In this document: in pieces, positions 51,087 to 60,455 of the stretch | Layout of the letters: each line of letters begins with the position of its first letter | How positions within the stretch are numbered: position 1 is the stretch's first letter | Origin: an uncultured Christensenella sp. | GTDB lineage: Bacteria > Bacillota > Clostridia > Christensenellales > Borkfalkiaceae | Assembly (NCBI GenBank): GCA_910578065.1 | Contig: CAJTPB010000010.1 | Location: 17,305-81,304, forward strand | Direction: 5' to 3' | DNA: 64,000 nt | The notes under the pieces: model-generated | Told to the model about the DNA's origin: nothing | The model's database searches: none | Seen by the model: the letters and a program-made list of their open reading frames with translations, nothing else | Program-made: the position numbers and the translations under genes

Positions 51087-51983
51087 TTATTTTTTCGGCA
51101 CAAACAGCGTGATCCGCTCGGGGCAAGCCTTTACGGTTACGTTCCCTTTTATGCCCTCTTCGCCGTCGAAATCCCAAACGACGTCTTCGGAAGTGCGAAT
51201 GCGCACCTCTTCGCCGCTGAAAAAAGCGACGTCGCGCTTTTTGATTTTACAGCCGAATACGAACAGCGAAGCGACGGAAAACAGCGCGCCGATTTTTTGA
51301 AAAAAGTTGGGCCTTTTTACCTGTCTGATAACCGCGATTTCCAGCTTTCCGTCCGTCATGCTTCCCTTTCGGTTTAACGGAAAGCCCGCGACCGACGTTC
51401 CGTTCATCACCAAAATAAGCACGGCATGTGTTTCGAGCGTTTGTACCCCGCACTCGATTTTTAAGGGAAACACTTGCAGCTTTAAATCGTGCAAAACGGC
51501 TTCTACCGCGTAAGCGAGCGCGCCGAACAGCCGCTTTTTGTTTTGCGGCGTGGCGTAAGTCGCTCGCGTAAACGCGCCCGCCGCCGCAATATACATTGCA
51601 TATTGCGAACCGTTTACTTCCATGCAGTCTAAATTTTGCGGTTCTCCCTTTAAAATCACTTTCAGCGCGCCGCGCACCGTGCGCGGTATTTTTAAAGAGC
51701 GCGCCACGTCGTTCACCGTGCCCGAAGGCAGATAGCCGAGCGACGCGCGCTTTCCCCTTAGCGCCTGTATCACGTGGTGAAAGGTGCCGTCTCCGCCCGA
51801 AAAAAGAACGCAATCGTATTCTTCCGCGCTCATTCTTACCCTATGTTCAAAATCTTCCGCGCTTGACGTTGTTTGAACGACCACTTCGTCGAACTTTTCG
51901 CGCAGCTTTTTTTGAATGTACGGAAGTTTTTTATGCAGTTTTCCCTTTCCGCTGTTGGGATTATAAAGTAAAATGCACCTCAT
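51087..51983 (-). CDS. Diacylglycerol kinase-like lipid kinase (YegS/DgkB family)
   Basis: A 298-residue lipid kinase. The nucleotide-binding motif is LFSGGDGTFHHV and is followed by LGYLPSGTVNDVARSL, both invariant in the family. The C-terminal beta-sandwich domain is present. Members phosphorylate diacylglycerol for recycling into phospholipids, at the inner face of the membrane, though some prefer other lipids. It is 34 nt after the gene at 52018 and ends with its own terminator. Confidence 0.92.
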   Translation of the reverse strand: MRCILLYNPNSGKGKLHKKLPYIQKKLREKFDEVVVQTTSSAEDFEHRVRMSAEEYDCVLFSGGDGTFHHVIQALRGKRASLGYLPSGTVNDVARSLKIPRTVRGALKVILKGEPQNLDCMEVNGSQYAMYIAAAGAFTRATYATPQNKKRLFGALAYAVEAVLHDLKLQVFPLKIECGVQTLETHAVLILVMNGTSVAGFPLNRKGSMTDGKLEIAVIRQVKRPNFFQKIGALFSVASLFVFGCKIKKRDVAFFSGEEVRIRTSEDVVWDFDGEEGIKGNVTVKACPERITLFVPKK

Positions 51984-52017
51984 ACCTTTTATCTCATATG
52001 TATTATATCGCCTGCGT

Positions 52018-52737
52018 TTAAGAAAGATATCCGCCTATCGTTGCTGCCGAATAACAAAGCTGCACCTGCAAATAGCGCAAATCTTTGGCGAATAATATGC
52101 CCTCCGCAATTTCGATTCCCCGCCGTTCCGCCTCTTTTAAGCACACGTTCCAACGCGAATAGCACTCCGAGCCGTTTTCCGTGCGCAAGCCGGAAAGCAC
52201 TTTAACAACGCCGCGCACCGCCGCCCGCGCTTCTTCTTGCGAAAGAGTTGTGCGTTCCAATCCGTTTGCCGCGTCGTATAAAATTTTTGCGCAAGTATCC
52301 AGCGTTTTAGCGTTGGATAAAATACGCTCTTTTTCCTCCGTTTTTTCTCCGTGCAGCGTAACGGTTTTGGGCGCCATTTCCAAAATCAGCGTTTCCGTCC
52401 CCTTTTCCGAAAGCGTTCTTTGTACCGATTCCGCCTCTTCCTGCGTAAAATAGCAGGCGAGCGCAACGGCGCTTTGCCCGTTCGCCTCTAACAGATAACC
52501 TGCGCCGCCCGAAAAATACACCTGCCCCGCCACCGCGGAGGAAGTCGTTTCTTCGCACTCACGCGCAAGAAAATAGTATTTTTGCGGGAATTCCACCTCC
52601 GTCGATTGCAGTCCGTTCAAATGAAAAATTCCAACGAACAGGCAAACGCAAAGAACGAATATCCCGAATACGACCAAAAAGGTGCTTACGCCGCCGTTGC
52701 GGCGATAACCTTCCGTCTGATAAGTATGTGTATCCAT
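52018..52737 (-). CDS. Single-pass membrane protein with SPOR-like domain
   Basis: A 239-residue protein with one helix (about 20-40) and the rest outside. Residues about 75-125 (GYLLEANGQSAVALACYFTQEEAESVQRTLSEKG) have the length and pattern of a SPOR domain, which binds glycan strands stripped of peptides; the similarity is by eye. The C-terminal 100 residues are helical. The neighbours do not define a role. The upstream 120 bp to the U32 gene hold nothing I recognise. Confidence 0.62.
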   Translation of the reverse strand: MDTHTYQTEGYRRNGGVSTFLVVFGIFVLCVCLFVGIFHLNGLQSTEVEFPQKYYFLARECEETTSSAVAGQVYFSGGAGYLLEANGQSAVALACYFTQEEAESVQRTLSEKGTETLILEMAPKTVTLHGEKTEEKERILSNAKTLDTCAKILYDAANGLERTTLSQEEARAAVRGVVKVLSGLRTENGSECYSRWNVCLKEAERRGIEIAEGILFAKDLRYLQVQLCYSAATIGGYLS

Positions 52738-52860
52738 ACTACCATTATATGACGGAAAGGGATTTTCTTATGATATTGCGGGCAAATCGTCCGCTATCGG
52801 ATTTTCCGCCGCGGCAAATACGCCCGCGTGCATATATCCGCCCAGCCTTTTGCTTTTCCG

Positions 52861-54069
52861 TTATGCAAGCGGTTCTTTTCTTCGGCGCAAAATATCCCCT
52901 TTCTGCAACGGGTAGGAGCAAGCAAACGAATAAATATCCTGCACGCGCTTTGCGTCTGTGCAAGAATTGCCCGCGCCGTCTTTTAAATCGGCAACGGTAA
53001 ATGCTTTTCGGAACTGCTCGGAAGGGGATAAAATTTCCAAAACGTCCCCTTCGTAAAACCGCCCGCGCATTTCCGCATATACGCGCCCTTGGCGGCAATC
53101 GGTAACTACGGCGATAAATTCGCACGTTCCCTTCGTCTGCGAATTGTCGCAGGCGATCGTATCGCCGTTGTTCCCCAACGCGTAAGCGGTCGTATACGCG
53201 CGGTGCGCGGCGCACTTTAATTCTTCGCCGAGCAAGGAGATCTCTCCCCCGTCGAGCAGTCTGCGGTATGCGTTTACCACGGTCGCAAGATAGTACTCGC
53301 TTTTCATGCGCCCTTCGATCTTAAACGAGCAAACGCCCGCTTCCGCCAATTCTTTTAAATGCGTGCTCATGTTTAAATCTTTGCTGTTCATAAAATACGC
53401 GCCCTTTTCGTCCTCTTCCACGGGGAACCACTCGTCGCCGCGCTTTTCTTCGGTGCGGACGGAATAGCGGTAACGGCACGCCTGCACGCATGCCCCGCGG
53501 TTGGAAGAACGCCCGTCGAGATAGTCGGACAATAAGCACCTGCCGCTGTATGAAACGCACATTGCCCCGTGCACGAACGCCTCCAACTCTAAATCGGGAT
53601 TTTTCGCATGGATTTCGCCGATTTCCTTTAACGAAAGTTCGCGCGCGAGCACCACGCGGGAAACGCCTAAATCCTTCCAAAACGCCGCGGACTGCGCGTT
53701 CGTCGTGTTCGCCTGCGTAGAAAGGTGCACGGGCAAACAGGGTGCGGCTTTTCTGCAAACGCGGAACGCTCCCGGATCGGAAATTAACACCGCGTCCGCG
53801 CCGATCGTCTGCAAATAGAAAAAATACTCGCTCAGCCGCGTAAAATCGCCGTTCCGCGCAAAGATATTTGCGGCGACGTACACCTTTTTTCCCCGCGCAT
53901 GCGCGTATTCGATTCCCTCTTTTAATTCATCGTCGGTAAAATTATCGGCAAACGTACGCAAAGAAAACGCCTTTCCGCCCACGTATACCGCATCCGCGCC
54001 GAAATAAAAGGCAAGTTTCAGTTTTTGCAAGTTGCCCGCAGGGGCTAAAAGTTCGGGTTTTTCGTTCAT
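52861..54069 (-). CDS. U32 family protein, TrhP-like tRNA hydroxylation enzyme
   Basis: A 402-residue U32 protein. It has the TIM-barrel start ELLAPAGNLQKLKLAFYFGADAVYVGG, VHLSTQANTTN and the cysteine cluster CVSYSGRCLLSDYL...GACVQACR that binds an iron-sulfur cluster in TrhP and RlhA. KIEGRMKSEYYLATVV is also conserved. Older annotation calls these collagenases; the known role of this subgroup is prephenate-dependent hydroxylation of wobble uridine (ho5U34) in tRNA. The methyltransferase TrmR, which acts on ho5U, is encoded immediately upstream, which supports that reading. Confidence 0.9.
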   Translation of the reverse strand: MNEKPELLAPAGNLQKLKLAFYFGADAVYVGGKAFSLRTFADNFTDDELKEGIEYAHARGKKVYVAANIFARNGDFTRLSEYFFYLQTIGADAVLISDPGAFRVCRKAAPCLPVHLSTQANTTNAQSAAFWKDLGVSRVVLARELSLKEIGEIHAKNPDLELEAFVHGAMCVSYSGRCLLSDYLDGRSSNRGACVQACRYRYSVRTEEKRGDEWFPVEEDEKGAYFMNSKDLNMSTHLKELAEAGVCSFKIEGRMKSEYYLATVVNAYRRLLDGGEISLLGEELKCAAHRAYTTAYALGNNGDTIACDNSQTKGTCEFIAVVTDCRQGRVYAEMRGRFYEGDVLEILSPSEQFRKAFTVADLKDGAGNSCTDAKRVQDIYSFACSYPLQKGDILRRRKEPLA

Positions 54070-54094
54070 TTTGCTTTCCCTTTCCTTTGTAGTT

Positions 54095-54691
54095 CTATTT
54101 TACTTTTACGCTGATCGCAAGCCCTTCCCCGAGTTCTGCGATTTCCGTTTGCAGTTCTTCGTCCTCTTCCAAGGCGCGCAAATAGGCGCGGATATGCTCG
54201 ACGAGCATTTTACGCTTTTTAGGCGCTTCTCCGCGCACCCAACCGAACAGCAGCACGTCGTCCGACAAAAGATAGCCGCCCTTGGCGAGCAGCCGTTTGC
54301 AATCGGGCAAATATCTTTGATACTGAACTTTGGGTCCGTCGAGAAAGATCAAATCGTATTCCCCCGTAAGCATAGGAAGAATTTCCCCCGCGTTCCCCTC
54401 GTGCAAAGTAACCCGTTCGCTTACGCCGAACTGCCGAAAATGCGCGCGCGCCCGTTCTGCGCGGGCGGGATCCAATTCGATCGCCGTTAAACTCGCCGCG
54501 CACGATAAAAGCATTGCGCACGAAGTAAGCCCTTCCGCCGCGCCGATTTCCAAAATGCGCTTCGGGGCGATTTTTTCGATCAAGTTTAAAATATAAGCAA
54601 GCGTATCGTCCGCCGCCGTCGGATCGCGCACCTCTTTCGCCCGCTCGCGCAGCGCAAGCAAGCGTTCGTCTAACCCGCAAAGCGCCGTCAT
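54095..54691 (-). CDS. O-methyltransferase, TrmR-like (tRNA 5-hydroxyuridine)
   Basis: A 198-residue class I SAM methyltransferase with the glycine-rich loop RILEIGAAEGLTSCAMLL, the acidic AIELDPARAE and the LIFLDGPKVQYQRYL motif typical of YrrM/TrmR and caffeoyl-CoA methyltransferase-like proteins. In Bacillus, yrrM lies with the U32 genes yrrN and yrrO and methylates ho5U34 to mo5U34. Here it is 25 nt ahead of a single U32 gene. It overlaps the TfoX-like gene by 4 nt. Confidence 0.88.
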   Translation of the reverse strand: MTALCGLDERLLALRERAKEVRDPTAADDTLAYILNLIEKIAPKRILEIGAAEGLTSCAMLLSCAASLTAIELDPARAERARAHFRQFGVSERVTLHEGNAGEILPMLTGEYDLIFLDGPKVQYQRYLPDCKRLLAKGGYLLSDDVLLFGWVRGEAPKKRKMLVEHIRAYLRALEEDEELQTEIAELGEGLAISVKVK

Positions 54692-54993
54692 TTCTTCTTT
54701 TTGGGTTTGGGCGCGGGAAGCCCTTCCGCCGCCGCAAAAAATAATTCGGTTAAAAACGCTTTATCTTCGTTTTCCACAACGAACATGGGTTTTGCCCCTG
54801 CATAGGGCGGAAATGCGGGCGCGCCTTCTAAATAACGCTGCGTTTCCGGTATGTTTTTTAACATGATGCGGTTATTGAAAATGCCGCCGATCACCTTTTC
54901 TTTACAGTACAGCACGTATTCGCCCATCATAGGATATGTGCGCACTTCGGGCAACCCCGCGATCAATTCCTGCATTTTGCTTTTGTCCGTCAT
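54688..54993 (-). CDS. TfoX N-terminal domain protein
   Basis: A 101-residue protein with the TfoX/Sxy N-terminal fold: YPMMGEYVLYCKEKVIGGIFNNRIMLKN is the core family motif. Free-standing copies are common in Firmicutes and have no assigned function; they should not be read as competence regulators. The C-terminus is a lysine tail (PKPKKKK). Overlap with the TrmR-like gene shows cotranscription. Confidence 0.87.
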   Translation of the reverse strand: MTDKSKMQELIAGLPEVRTYPMMGEYVLYCKEKVIGGIFNNRIMLKNIPETQRYLEGAPAFPPYAGAKPMFVVENEDKAFLTELFFAAAEGLPAPKPKKKK

Positions 54994-55078
54994 AATATGC
55001 TCCTTTTCCGTTTTTCTTAAAAAAGTCCGCTTCCATCAAACGATTCCCCGTAAAATACATTCGGTATTCTTTTTACCG

Positions 55079-55104
55079 AAAAAGCCGCAAAAGGCGGCTT
55101 TTTG
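55079..55104 (-). terminator. Terminator of the RNase J gene
   Basis: Stem AAAGCCGC / GCGGCTTT with loop AAAAG, directly after the stop, followed by TTTTTCGG on the minus strand. Confidence 0.85.
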
Positions 55105-55105
55105 C

Positions 55106-57124
55106 TTATAATTCCTGTATCATGGGAATGATCATAGGCGATTGTTTGGTTTTTTTGAACAGATAATTTTTCATCGCGCGCTTGATTGCCGCAGAAAGTT
55201 CGCCCGCGGAAGCCTGTGAAGGGCATTGCTCAATCGCCTTTTCCACCACGTCGCGCAGTTCTTTTAAATAATCGCGCTCTTCCGAAAATACGAATCCTCG
55301 GCTTTCGATCACGGGTTCGCCCAGCACAACGCCGTTAGAAGTTGCAACGGAAACGACGAACACCCCTTCGCCCGACATGCGCAATCTGTCTTTCAGCACT
55401 TCGCTGGTGCCGTAATCTTCGAAGCCCTGCCCGTCGATCAGCCGCGCGCCCGCGGGGAAACTTTCCCCCTGCCGCAGCGTGCAATCGGTCAGTTCCACGC
55501 ACACGCCGATATCGGGAATAAACGTCTGCGCGGGGCTCATACCCATTTCCTGCGCCAACAGCACGTGCCGCTTTAAATGGCGGTATTCGCCGTGCACGGG
55601 AATAAAAAACTTGGGCTTTAACAGGGTGTGCATAATTTTATGCTCTTCCTGACAAGCATGCCCCGAAACGTGAATTTTTTCCAGACTTTCGTAAACGACT
55701 TTTGCACCCTTTTTATACAGGTTGTTGATCACGCGGTACACCATGCGCTCGTTGCCGGGAATGGGGCTTGCGGAAATAATGATCGTATCGTTCAAACCGA
55801 TCGTCACCTTGTTAAAATCGCCCGAAGCCATGCGGGTGAGCGCGCTCATCGGCTCCCCCTGCGAACCGGTAGAAACGATAACGATTTCGCGGTCGAAAAA
55901 GTTTTTCGTCTTTTCCACGTCTACAAGCACACCTTCGGGAATGCTCAACTCGCCGATCTTCGTCGCCGCTTCCACAACGTTAAACATGCTGCGCCCCGAA
56001 AGCGCCACCTTTCTGCGGTATTTTACCGCAATATCTACGATCTGTTGTAAGCGGTGCACGTTGGAAGCGAACGTTGCGACGATCAAACGCCTGTCCGCGT
56101 GTTCGGCAAAGAGATGTTCGAGGGTGGTTCCTACCACCGTTTCGCTCATGGTGTATCCCTGCCGTTCGATGTTGGTCGACTCGCCCAAATACAACAGCAC
56201 GCCCTTTTTGCCCAATTCGGCGATTTCGCTTAAATCGATGGGAGCGCCCGCAACGGGGGTCAAATCGATTTTAAAATCCCCGCTGTGATAAATAATGCCG
56301 TACGGCGTGGAAATCGCCAGCGCGACCGCGCCCGCGATCGAGTGGTTTACGTTTACGAAACTCACTTCGAACCCGCCCGCTTTTACCCTGTCTTTGGGTT
56401 TTACCGTTTTTTCGATCACGTTATTCAAACGGTGTTCGCGCAGTTTGTTATCCGCAAGCGCAAGCGTCAGCTTGGTGCCGTAAACGGGGGTGTTGGCGTT
56501 GATTTCCTTCATCAAATAAGGAAGTCCGCCGATGTGGTCTTCGTGCCCGTGCGTGATAAACACCCCGCGGATCTTGTTTTTGTTCTGTACGAGATAGGTG
56601 ATATCGGGGAATACCAAATCGATCCCCGGCATTTCCTCGGTGGGAAAAATGATGCCCGCGTCGATAACGATTATATCGTTTCCGAACTCGATCGCCGTCA
56701 TATTTTTGCCGATTTCGCCCACGCCGCCGAAAAACAGAACTTTTACGGGCGGCTTATTCTTTTTCTTCTTTTTTTCCGTTCTGTTATCGCCCTGTTCCGC
56801 GTGCTTTTTGGCGGGCTTTTGCACTGCCGCGCCCTCTTGCAGCGGAGCGGAAAAGTTTACCTTGGTACCCCGCCCCTTGGCGTTGGATTTTCTGCGCGGT
56901 TTTAAACCAGCTTCCGTCATTGCCTCGCCCGTTCTCAACTCGCCGAGACTGCGCTGCCGCGGCTGTTTTTCGCCGCCCTTTTTTCCGTTCTCGGCAGAAG
57001 GTTTTTTCGCGCGCGCTTCCTGCTCGCGGTTAAACGCCTCTATCCCGTTGAGAATGGCGAGCTCTACCGCTCTGTCCGAAGGACTGCGGCGGCTCTGCTT
57101 GTTGTTTCTGTCTTGCTTGTCCAA
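55106..57124 (-). CDS. rnj: Ribonuclease J with long basic N-terminal extension
   Basis: A 672-residue metallo-beta-lactamase / beta-CASP ribonuclease that degrades and matures RNA from the 5' end. The catalytic core begins near residue 127 (VKVLFFGGVGEIGKN) with the zinc motif THGHEDHIGG; beta-CASP motifs (SGDFKIDLTPV, SGHACQEEH, PVHGEYRH) follow, then the C-terminal domain. The first 126 residues are extra: rich in Lys, Arg, Glu and Gln, with little order. The start is a TTG at 57124 behind a GAGGAG site. The repeat-protein gene lies just upstream. Confidence 0.94.
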   Translation of the reverse strand: MDKQDRNNKQSRRSPSDRAVELAILNGIEAFNREQEARAKKPSAENGKKGGEKQPRQRSLGELRTGEAMTEAGLKPRRKSNAKGRGTKVNFSAPLQEGAAVQKPAKKHAEQGDNRTEKKKKKNKPPVKVLFFGGVGEIGKNMTAIEFGNDIIVIDAGIIFPTEEMPGIDLVFPDITYLVQNKNKIRGVFITHGHEDHIGGLPYLMKEINANTPVYGTKLTLALADNKLREHRLNNVIEKTVKPKDRVKAGGFEVSFVNVNHSIAGAVALAISTPYGIIYHSGDFKIDLTPVAGAPIDLSEIAELGKKGVLLYLGESTNIERQGYTMSETVVGTTLEHLFAEHADRRLIVATFASNVHRLQQIVDIAVKYRRKVALSGRSMFNVVEAATKIGELSIPEGVLVDVEKTKNFFDREIVIVSTGSQGEPMSALTRMASGDFNKVTIGLNDTIIISASPIPGNERMVYRVINNLYKKGAKVVYESLEKIHVSGHACQEEHKIMHTLLKPKFFIPVHGEYRHLKRHVLLAQEMGMSPAQTFIPDIGVCVELTDCTLRQGESFPAGARLIDGQGFEDYGTSEVLKDRLRMSGEGVFVVSVATSNGVVLGEPVIESRGFVFSEERDYLKELRDVVEKAIEQCPSQASAGELSAAIKRAMKNYLFKKTKQSPMIIPMIQEL

Positions 57125-57152
57125 AAAATACTCCTCAAAGTGCGAAACGCGA

Positions 57153-57195
57153 ATACAAAGCGAGAGAGCTGAAAAATTCAGCCCTCTTTCGTTTT
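57153..57195 (-). terminator. Imperfect hairpin between the repeat-protein gene and RNase J gene
   Basis: AAAGAGGGCTGAA can pair with TTCAGCTCTCTCGCTTT across a short T-rich loop. There is no good T run, so it may be a partial terminator or a processing site. Confidence 0.35.
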
Positions 57196-57223
57196 GTTCC
57201 TTTTCGATTCCGACTTTATTTTA

Positions 57224-60223
57224 TTAAAAATTGAAATCCACTTTCTTCATCATGCTCGTTTTGATCAAGCCCTCGTCTAAAAGCGCTTCGTCACTTCTGT
57301 AACTGTACATTTCTTTGTAATCGACGGGCTGGAACGATTCGATTTTTTCCGTTCCGCCTTTGGTCATCATAATTTCGATCAGCTTGATCGTACGCTTTAA
57401 TGCAACGTGACTCTTGATCTGCATCAACAGCGGGGTCTTTTCGTACATCTTGGTATCGCCCGCGTAATCTTGATGGTACACCGTAATGGGGAACTCGTCC
57501 GGATCGAGCGCAAGGTAAACGCACAGCGTTTTACCGCGAATGCCGATTTTGGCGATCGTTTCCCTCCCCTTGGTGATACGGTCGTTCGACCAGCTGATTT
57601 GCGAATGCACTTTTTCATACGAAAGCAGCGTATTCTTCAAATCGCCGTAATACTTTTTCGTATCTTCGTCGCTCTGAATGATCTTTGCGAGGAAGCTGCG
57701 CTTATAGCGAACCGTTTTGGTAGGATCGTCGGAAGATTCGATGATGATATCGTCATCGTCGTCATCGCTGCGCACGGCGATCGCCGCGGCAAATTCGTTT
57801 TCCGCTTCCTTCTCGTCCGATTCCGCAACCTCGGTAAGTTCCGATTGCGCGGGGAGCATTTCGGCAAGGCGGCGTTCTTCTTCCAAACGCGCGCGCTCTT
57901 CTTCCTGCCGCGCTCTTTCCTCTTCCAAAAGGCGCAAACGCTCTTCTTCTTGACGGGCGAGCTCTTCCTCGCGGCGGGCAAGTTCTTCTTCCCTGCGAAT
58001 GCGTTCTTCCTCTTCTTGGCGCGCTTTTTCCTCTTCTTGGCGCAGGCGTTCTTCTTCCTGCCGCGCCAATTCTTCTTCGCGAATCCGTTCCGCTTCCTGC
58101 GCGCGCTCTTCCGCAAGGCGAACGCGTTCTGCGATCTGCGCAAGTTCTTCCTGTAAACGGGCGCGTTCTTCTTCCTGCCGCGCTTTTTCTTCTTCAAGGC
58201 GCAAACGTTCTTCTTCTTTCCGCGCCAATTCTTCTTCGCGAATCCGTTCCGCTTCCTGCGCGCGCTCTTCCGCTAAGCGGGCGCGCTCCGCTTCTTTTGC
58301 AAGCTCTTCTTCCAACCGAAGCCGTTCTTCTTCGCGTGCGCGCTGTTCCTCGCGCGCGCGTTCCTCTTCTTTCTTCGCAAGTTCTTCTTCCCGACGAAGG
58401 CGTTCCGCTTCTTGACGGGCAATTTCCGCAACGCGGGCGCGCTCTTCTTCCTCTTCGTGTAAAAGCCCTACCACCCGTTCCGCGATTGCATTATAGTCGA
58501 TTACAACCGGTTCGGAACTGCTTTCTTCCGTCGTAAACGATTCGTCTTCTTCGGTCAAAGATTCGGCGATCCGCAACGGTTTTGCTTCCGCGGGCGCGGG
58601 CGTTTCCTGCGCGATGCGGAACAGATCCGTTTCGTCGCCGCGGATTAAATCCGCAACCTTTTGCGCAAACGCGTCGTAATCGAAAACCTGTCCTACGGCG
58701 TCTGCAAGTTTTTTCAACCCCTCTTCGTCGACGGAAACGTCGAACTGCTTGGAAAGGGCTTCCGTTACGCTTTCCGTAACCGCTTCGACGATCGCGCCCG
58801 TATCGACGGAAACGCGCTCGCCTTCGTAAGCGCCGCCCTCTGCGGGCGTAATGCCCGTGCCGATTTGTTCGGCAACGCGTTCTGCGATCAAATCGTAATC
58901 GGTCAAAGGAATGCAAGATGCGACTTTATCCGCAACCGCGTCATAATCGGTTTGCGGCACTGCGTTTGCAACGTGTTCGTAAATCGCGTCGTAATCCACT
59001 TCGGGAATGATCGCCGCAACTTTTTCCGCAATCATATCATAATCTGTTTCGGGAAGGATAGAAGCAATCTTTTCCGCAAGCACGTCGTAATCGAACGATT
59101 CTTCCGAATATCCGCGCGTTTCCGCTTCGGGATACTGTTCGGGTTGCGGCTGCGCATCGAACATAACGATGGGTGTAGATCCGCGTTCTTCCTTTTCGGG
59201 AAGTTTGATTTTTTCCGAAAGCTTTGCAGCGAGCAAATCGTAATCCACTTCCTGCCGCACCGTCTGCACGATGGGCTGCGCAGGCTGCTGCGTCTGTGCG
59301 CCCTCTGCGGGAGCCAATCGCGCCGCAACTCTATCTGCAAGATATTCGTAATTGATCTCCTGCGGAGCGGGAATCACCGTCGACATGCGCGAAGCGACCC
59401 TGTCTGCAAGATATTCGTAATCGATCTCCTGCGGGGCGGGAATAACCGACGACATGCGCGAAGAAACCCTGTCCGCAAGATATTCGTAATCGATTTCCTG
59501 CTGTGCCGCGGGTACGGGCATGTCCGCAAACGAATCGCGCACGACGCGGATCACGTCCTCTTTCGAAGAATACAAACGCTCTCTGTATTCTTCCGAAATC
59601 GATTCGATACGGCTGTTCGCCCTTTCCTCTATCGTTTCGATCGCCCCGTCGATGCGGTTGCCCACGCTTACGACGATGCTGCCCACGGAATCGTTCAAAC
59701 GGTTGGAAACCTCTTCCAACACGCTTTCCACGCGCGTATTTACCGAATCGATCACATTGTCCATGCGCGCGTTGATGGAATCGAGCAGCGATTCGTACTG
59801 CATTTTGATCGCATCGGCAAGCGCGTTTAAACGGGCGGAAAGCTCGTCCGAAAGTTCGTCGTTGCGTTTATCGGGATTATCTTCCTTTTTCTTTGCTGCG
59901 TTCAGCGAGGATACGACGGAATCGAACTTCGTATTGACGAAGCTCATCATCTCGTTCTGCGCGTTTTTGCGCGTTTCTTCTTGGAACTCGTAAATCGCGC
60001 TGTTTTGCTGCGAAACGAAACGGAATTCGGACAGGAGCGATTCCACGCCCTGCTTGATCCCTTCCATCATCGATTCGTATGCGGAAAGATCCTGTTGGTT
60101 CCCCGCATCGAGTTCCCGGCAGATCCTTTCTCTCGCGTCTTCTATTTTCGCTACGATCCCTTTATACGCGCCTTCGAGAACAATCGCGTCTCTATTCGAA
60201 CCGTAATCTTTAAAATCGGACAT
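57224..60223 (-). CDS. Large repeat and coiled-coil protein
   Basis: A 999-residue, soluble, highly charged protein. Order: a helical N-terminal part (1-240) with regularly spaced hydrophobic residues; about eleven degenerate repeats built on DYDxIAEKVAxxIPE (about 245-590), the first three almost identical (IDYEYLADRVxSRMSxVIPAPQ); a long Glu/Arg-rich helix (about 600-810, repeated AEERAQEAERIREEELARQ); and a conserved-looking C-terminal domain (about 845-999) with YKRSFLAKIIQSDEDTKKYY, RGKTLCVYLALDP and a late MMTKGG. I have seen similar C-terminal domains in clostridial proteins but know no function. The start at 60223 fits a GAGGTG site. Confidence 0.88.
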   Translation of the reverse strand: MSDFKDYGSNRDAIVLEGAYKGIVAKIEDARERICRELDAGNQQDLSAYESMMEGIKQGVESLLSEFRFVSQQNSAIYEFQEETRKNAQNEMMSFVNTKFDSVVSSLNAAKKKEDNPDKRNDELSDELSARLNALADAIKMQYESLLDSINARMDNVIDSVNTRVESVLEEVSNRLNDSVGSIVVSVGNRIDGAIETIEERANSRIESISEEYRERLYSSKEDVIRVVRDSFADMPVPAAQQEIDYEYLADRVSSRMSSVIPAPQEIDYEYLADRVASRMSTVIPAPQEINYEYLADRVAARLAPAEGAQTQQPAQPIVQTVRQEVDYDLLAAKLSEKIKLPEKEERGSTPIVMFDAQPQPEQYPEAETRGYSEESFDYDVLAEKIASILPETDYDMIAEKVAAIIPEVDYDAIYEHVANAVPQTDYDAVADKVASCIPLTDYDLIAERVAEQIGTGITPAEGGAYEGERVSVDTGAIVEAVTESVTEALSKQFDVSVDEEGLKKLADAVGQVFDYDAFAQKVADLIRGDETDLFRIAQETPAPAEAKPLRIAESLTEEDESFTTEESSSEPVVIDYNAIAERVVGLLHEEEEERARVAEIARQEAERLRREEELAKKEEERAREEQRAREEERLRLEEELAKEAERARLAEERAQEAERIREEELARKEEERLRLEEEKARQEEERARLQEELAQIAERVRLAEERAQEAERIREEELARQEEERLRQEEEKARQEEEERIRREEELARREEELARQEEERLRLLEEERARQEEERARLEEERRLAEMLPAQSELTEVAESDEKEAENEFAAAIAVRSDDDDDDIIIESSDDPTKTVRYKRSFLAKIIQSDEDTKKYYGDLKNTLLSYEKVHSQISWSNDRITKGRETIAKIGIRGKTLCVYLALDPDEFPITVYHQDYAGDTKMYEKTPLLMQIKSHVALKRTIKLIEIMMTKGGTEKIESFQPVDYKEMYSYRSDEALLDEGLIKTSMMKKVDFNF

Positions 60224-60269
60224 ACTCAACACCTCGCATCGTTGTCGCGGTATACTTACCTATGCTATT

Positions 60270-60298
60270 ATTCTACAACAAAATCGCAAAAAAGTAAA
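60270..60298 (-). promoter_or_regulatory. Promoter of the repeat-protein gene
   Basis: Minus-strand TTTACT (60298-60293), 17 bp, TAGAAT (60275-60270). Confidence 0.65.
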
Positions 60299-60387
60299 TA
60301 TCTTACGCATGTTTTTTTGAAAATAACCGAAAAATTTTTCCCGCAAGGAAAAATATGTATGAAATGGGAAAACATAACGTAAAATAC

Positions 60388-60416
60388 TTGTCAAACAGAG
60401 TTTGAGAGTATATAAT
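60388..60416 (+). promoter_or_regulatory. Promoter of serC-serA
   Basis: TTGTCA (60388-60393), 17 bp, TATAAT (60411-60416). Confidence 0.85.
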
Positions 60417-60455
60417 AAAAAATATACAATTATTCATTTTTAAGTGAGGTGTTTT

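Noticed and set aside
52861..54069. Secreted collagenase acting on the collagen-like protein
   Set aside because: The U32 protein has no signal peptide and carries the iron-sulfur cysteine pattern of tRNA or rRNA hydroxylation enzymes; the collagenase label is historical.
54688..54993. Competence regulator TfoX
   Set aside because: Only the N-terminal domain is present, and free copies of it in Firmicutes are not linked to competence; no competence genes are in the window.
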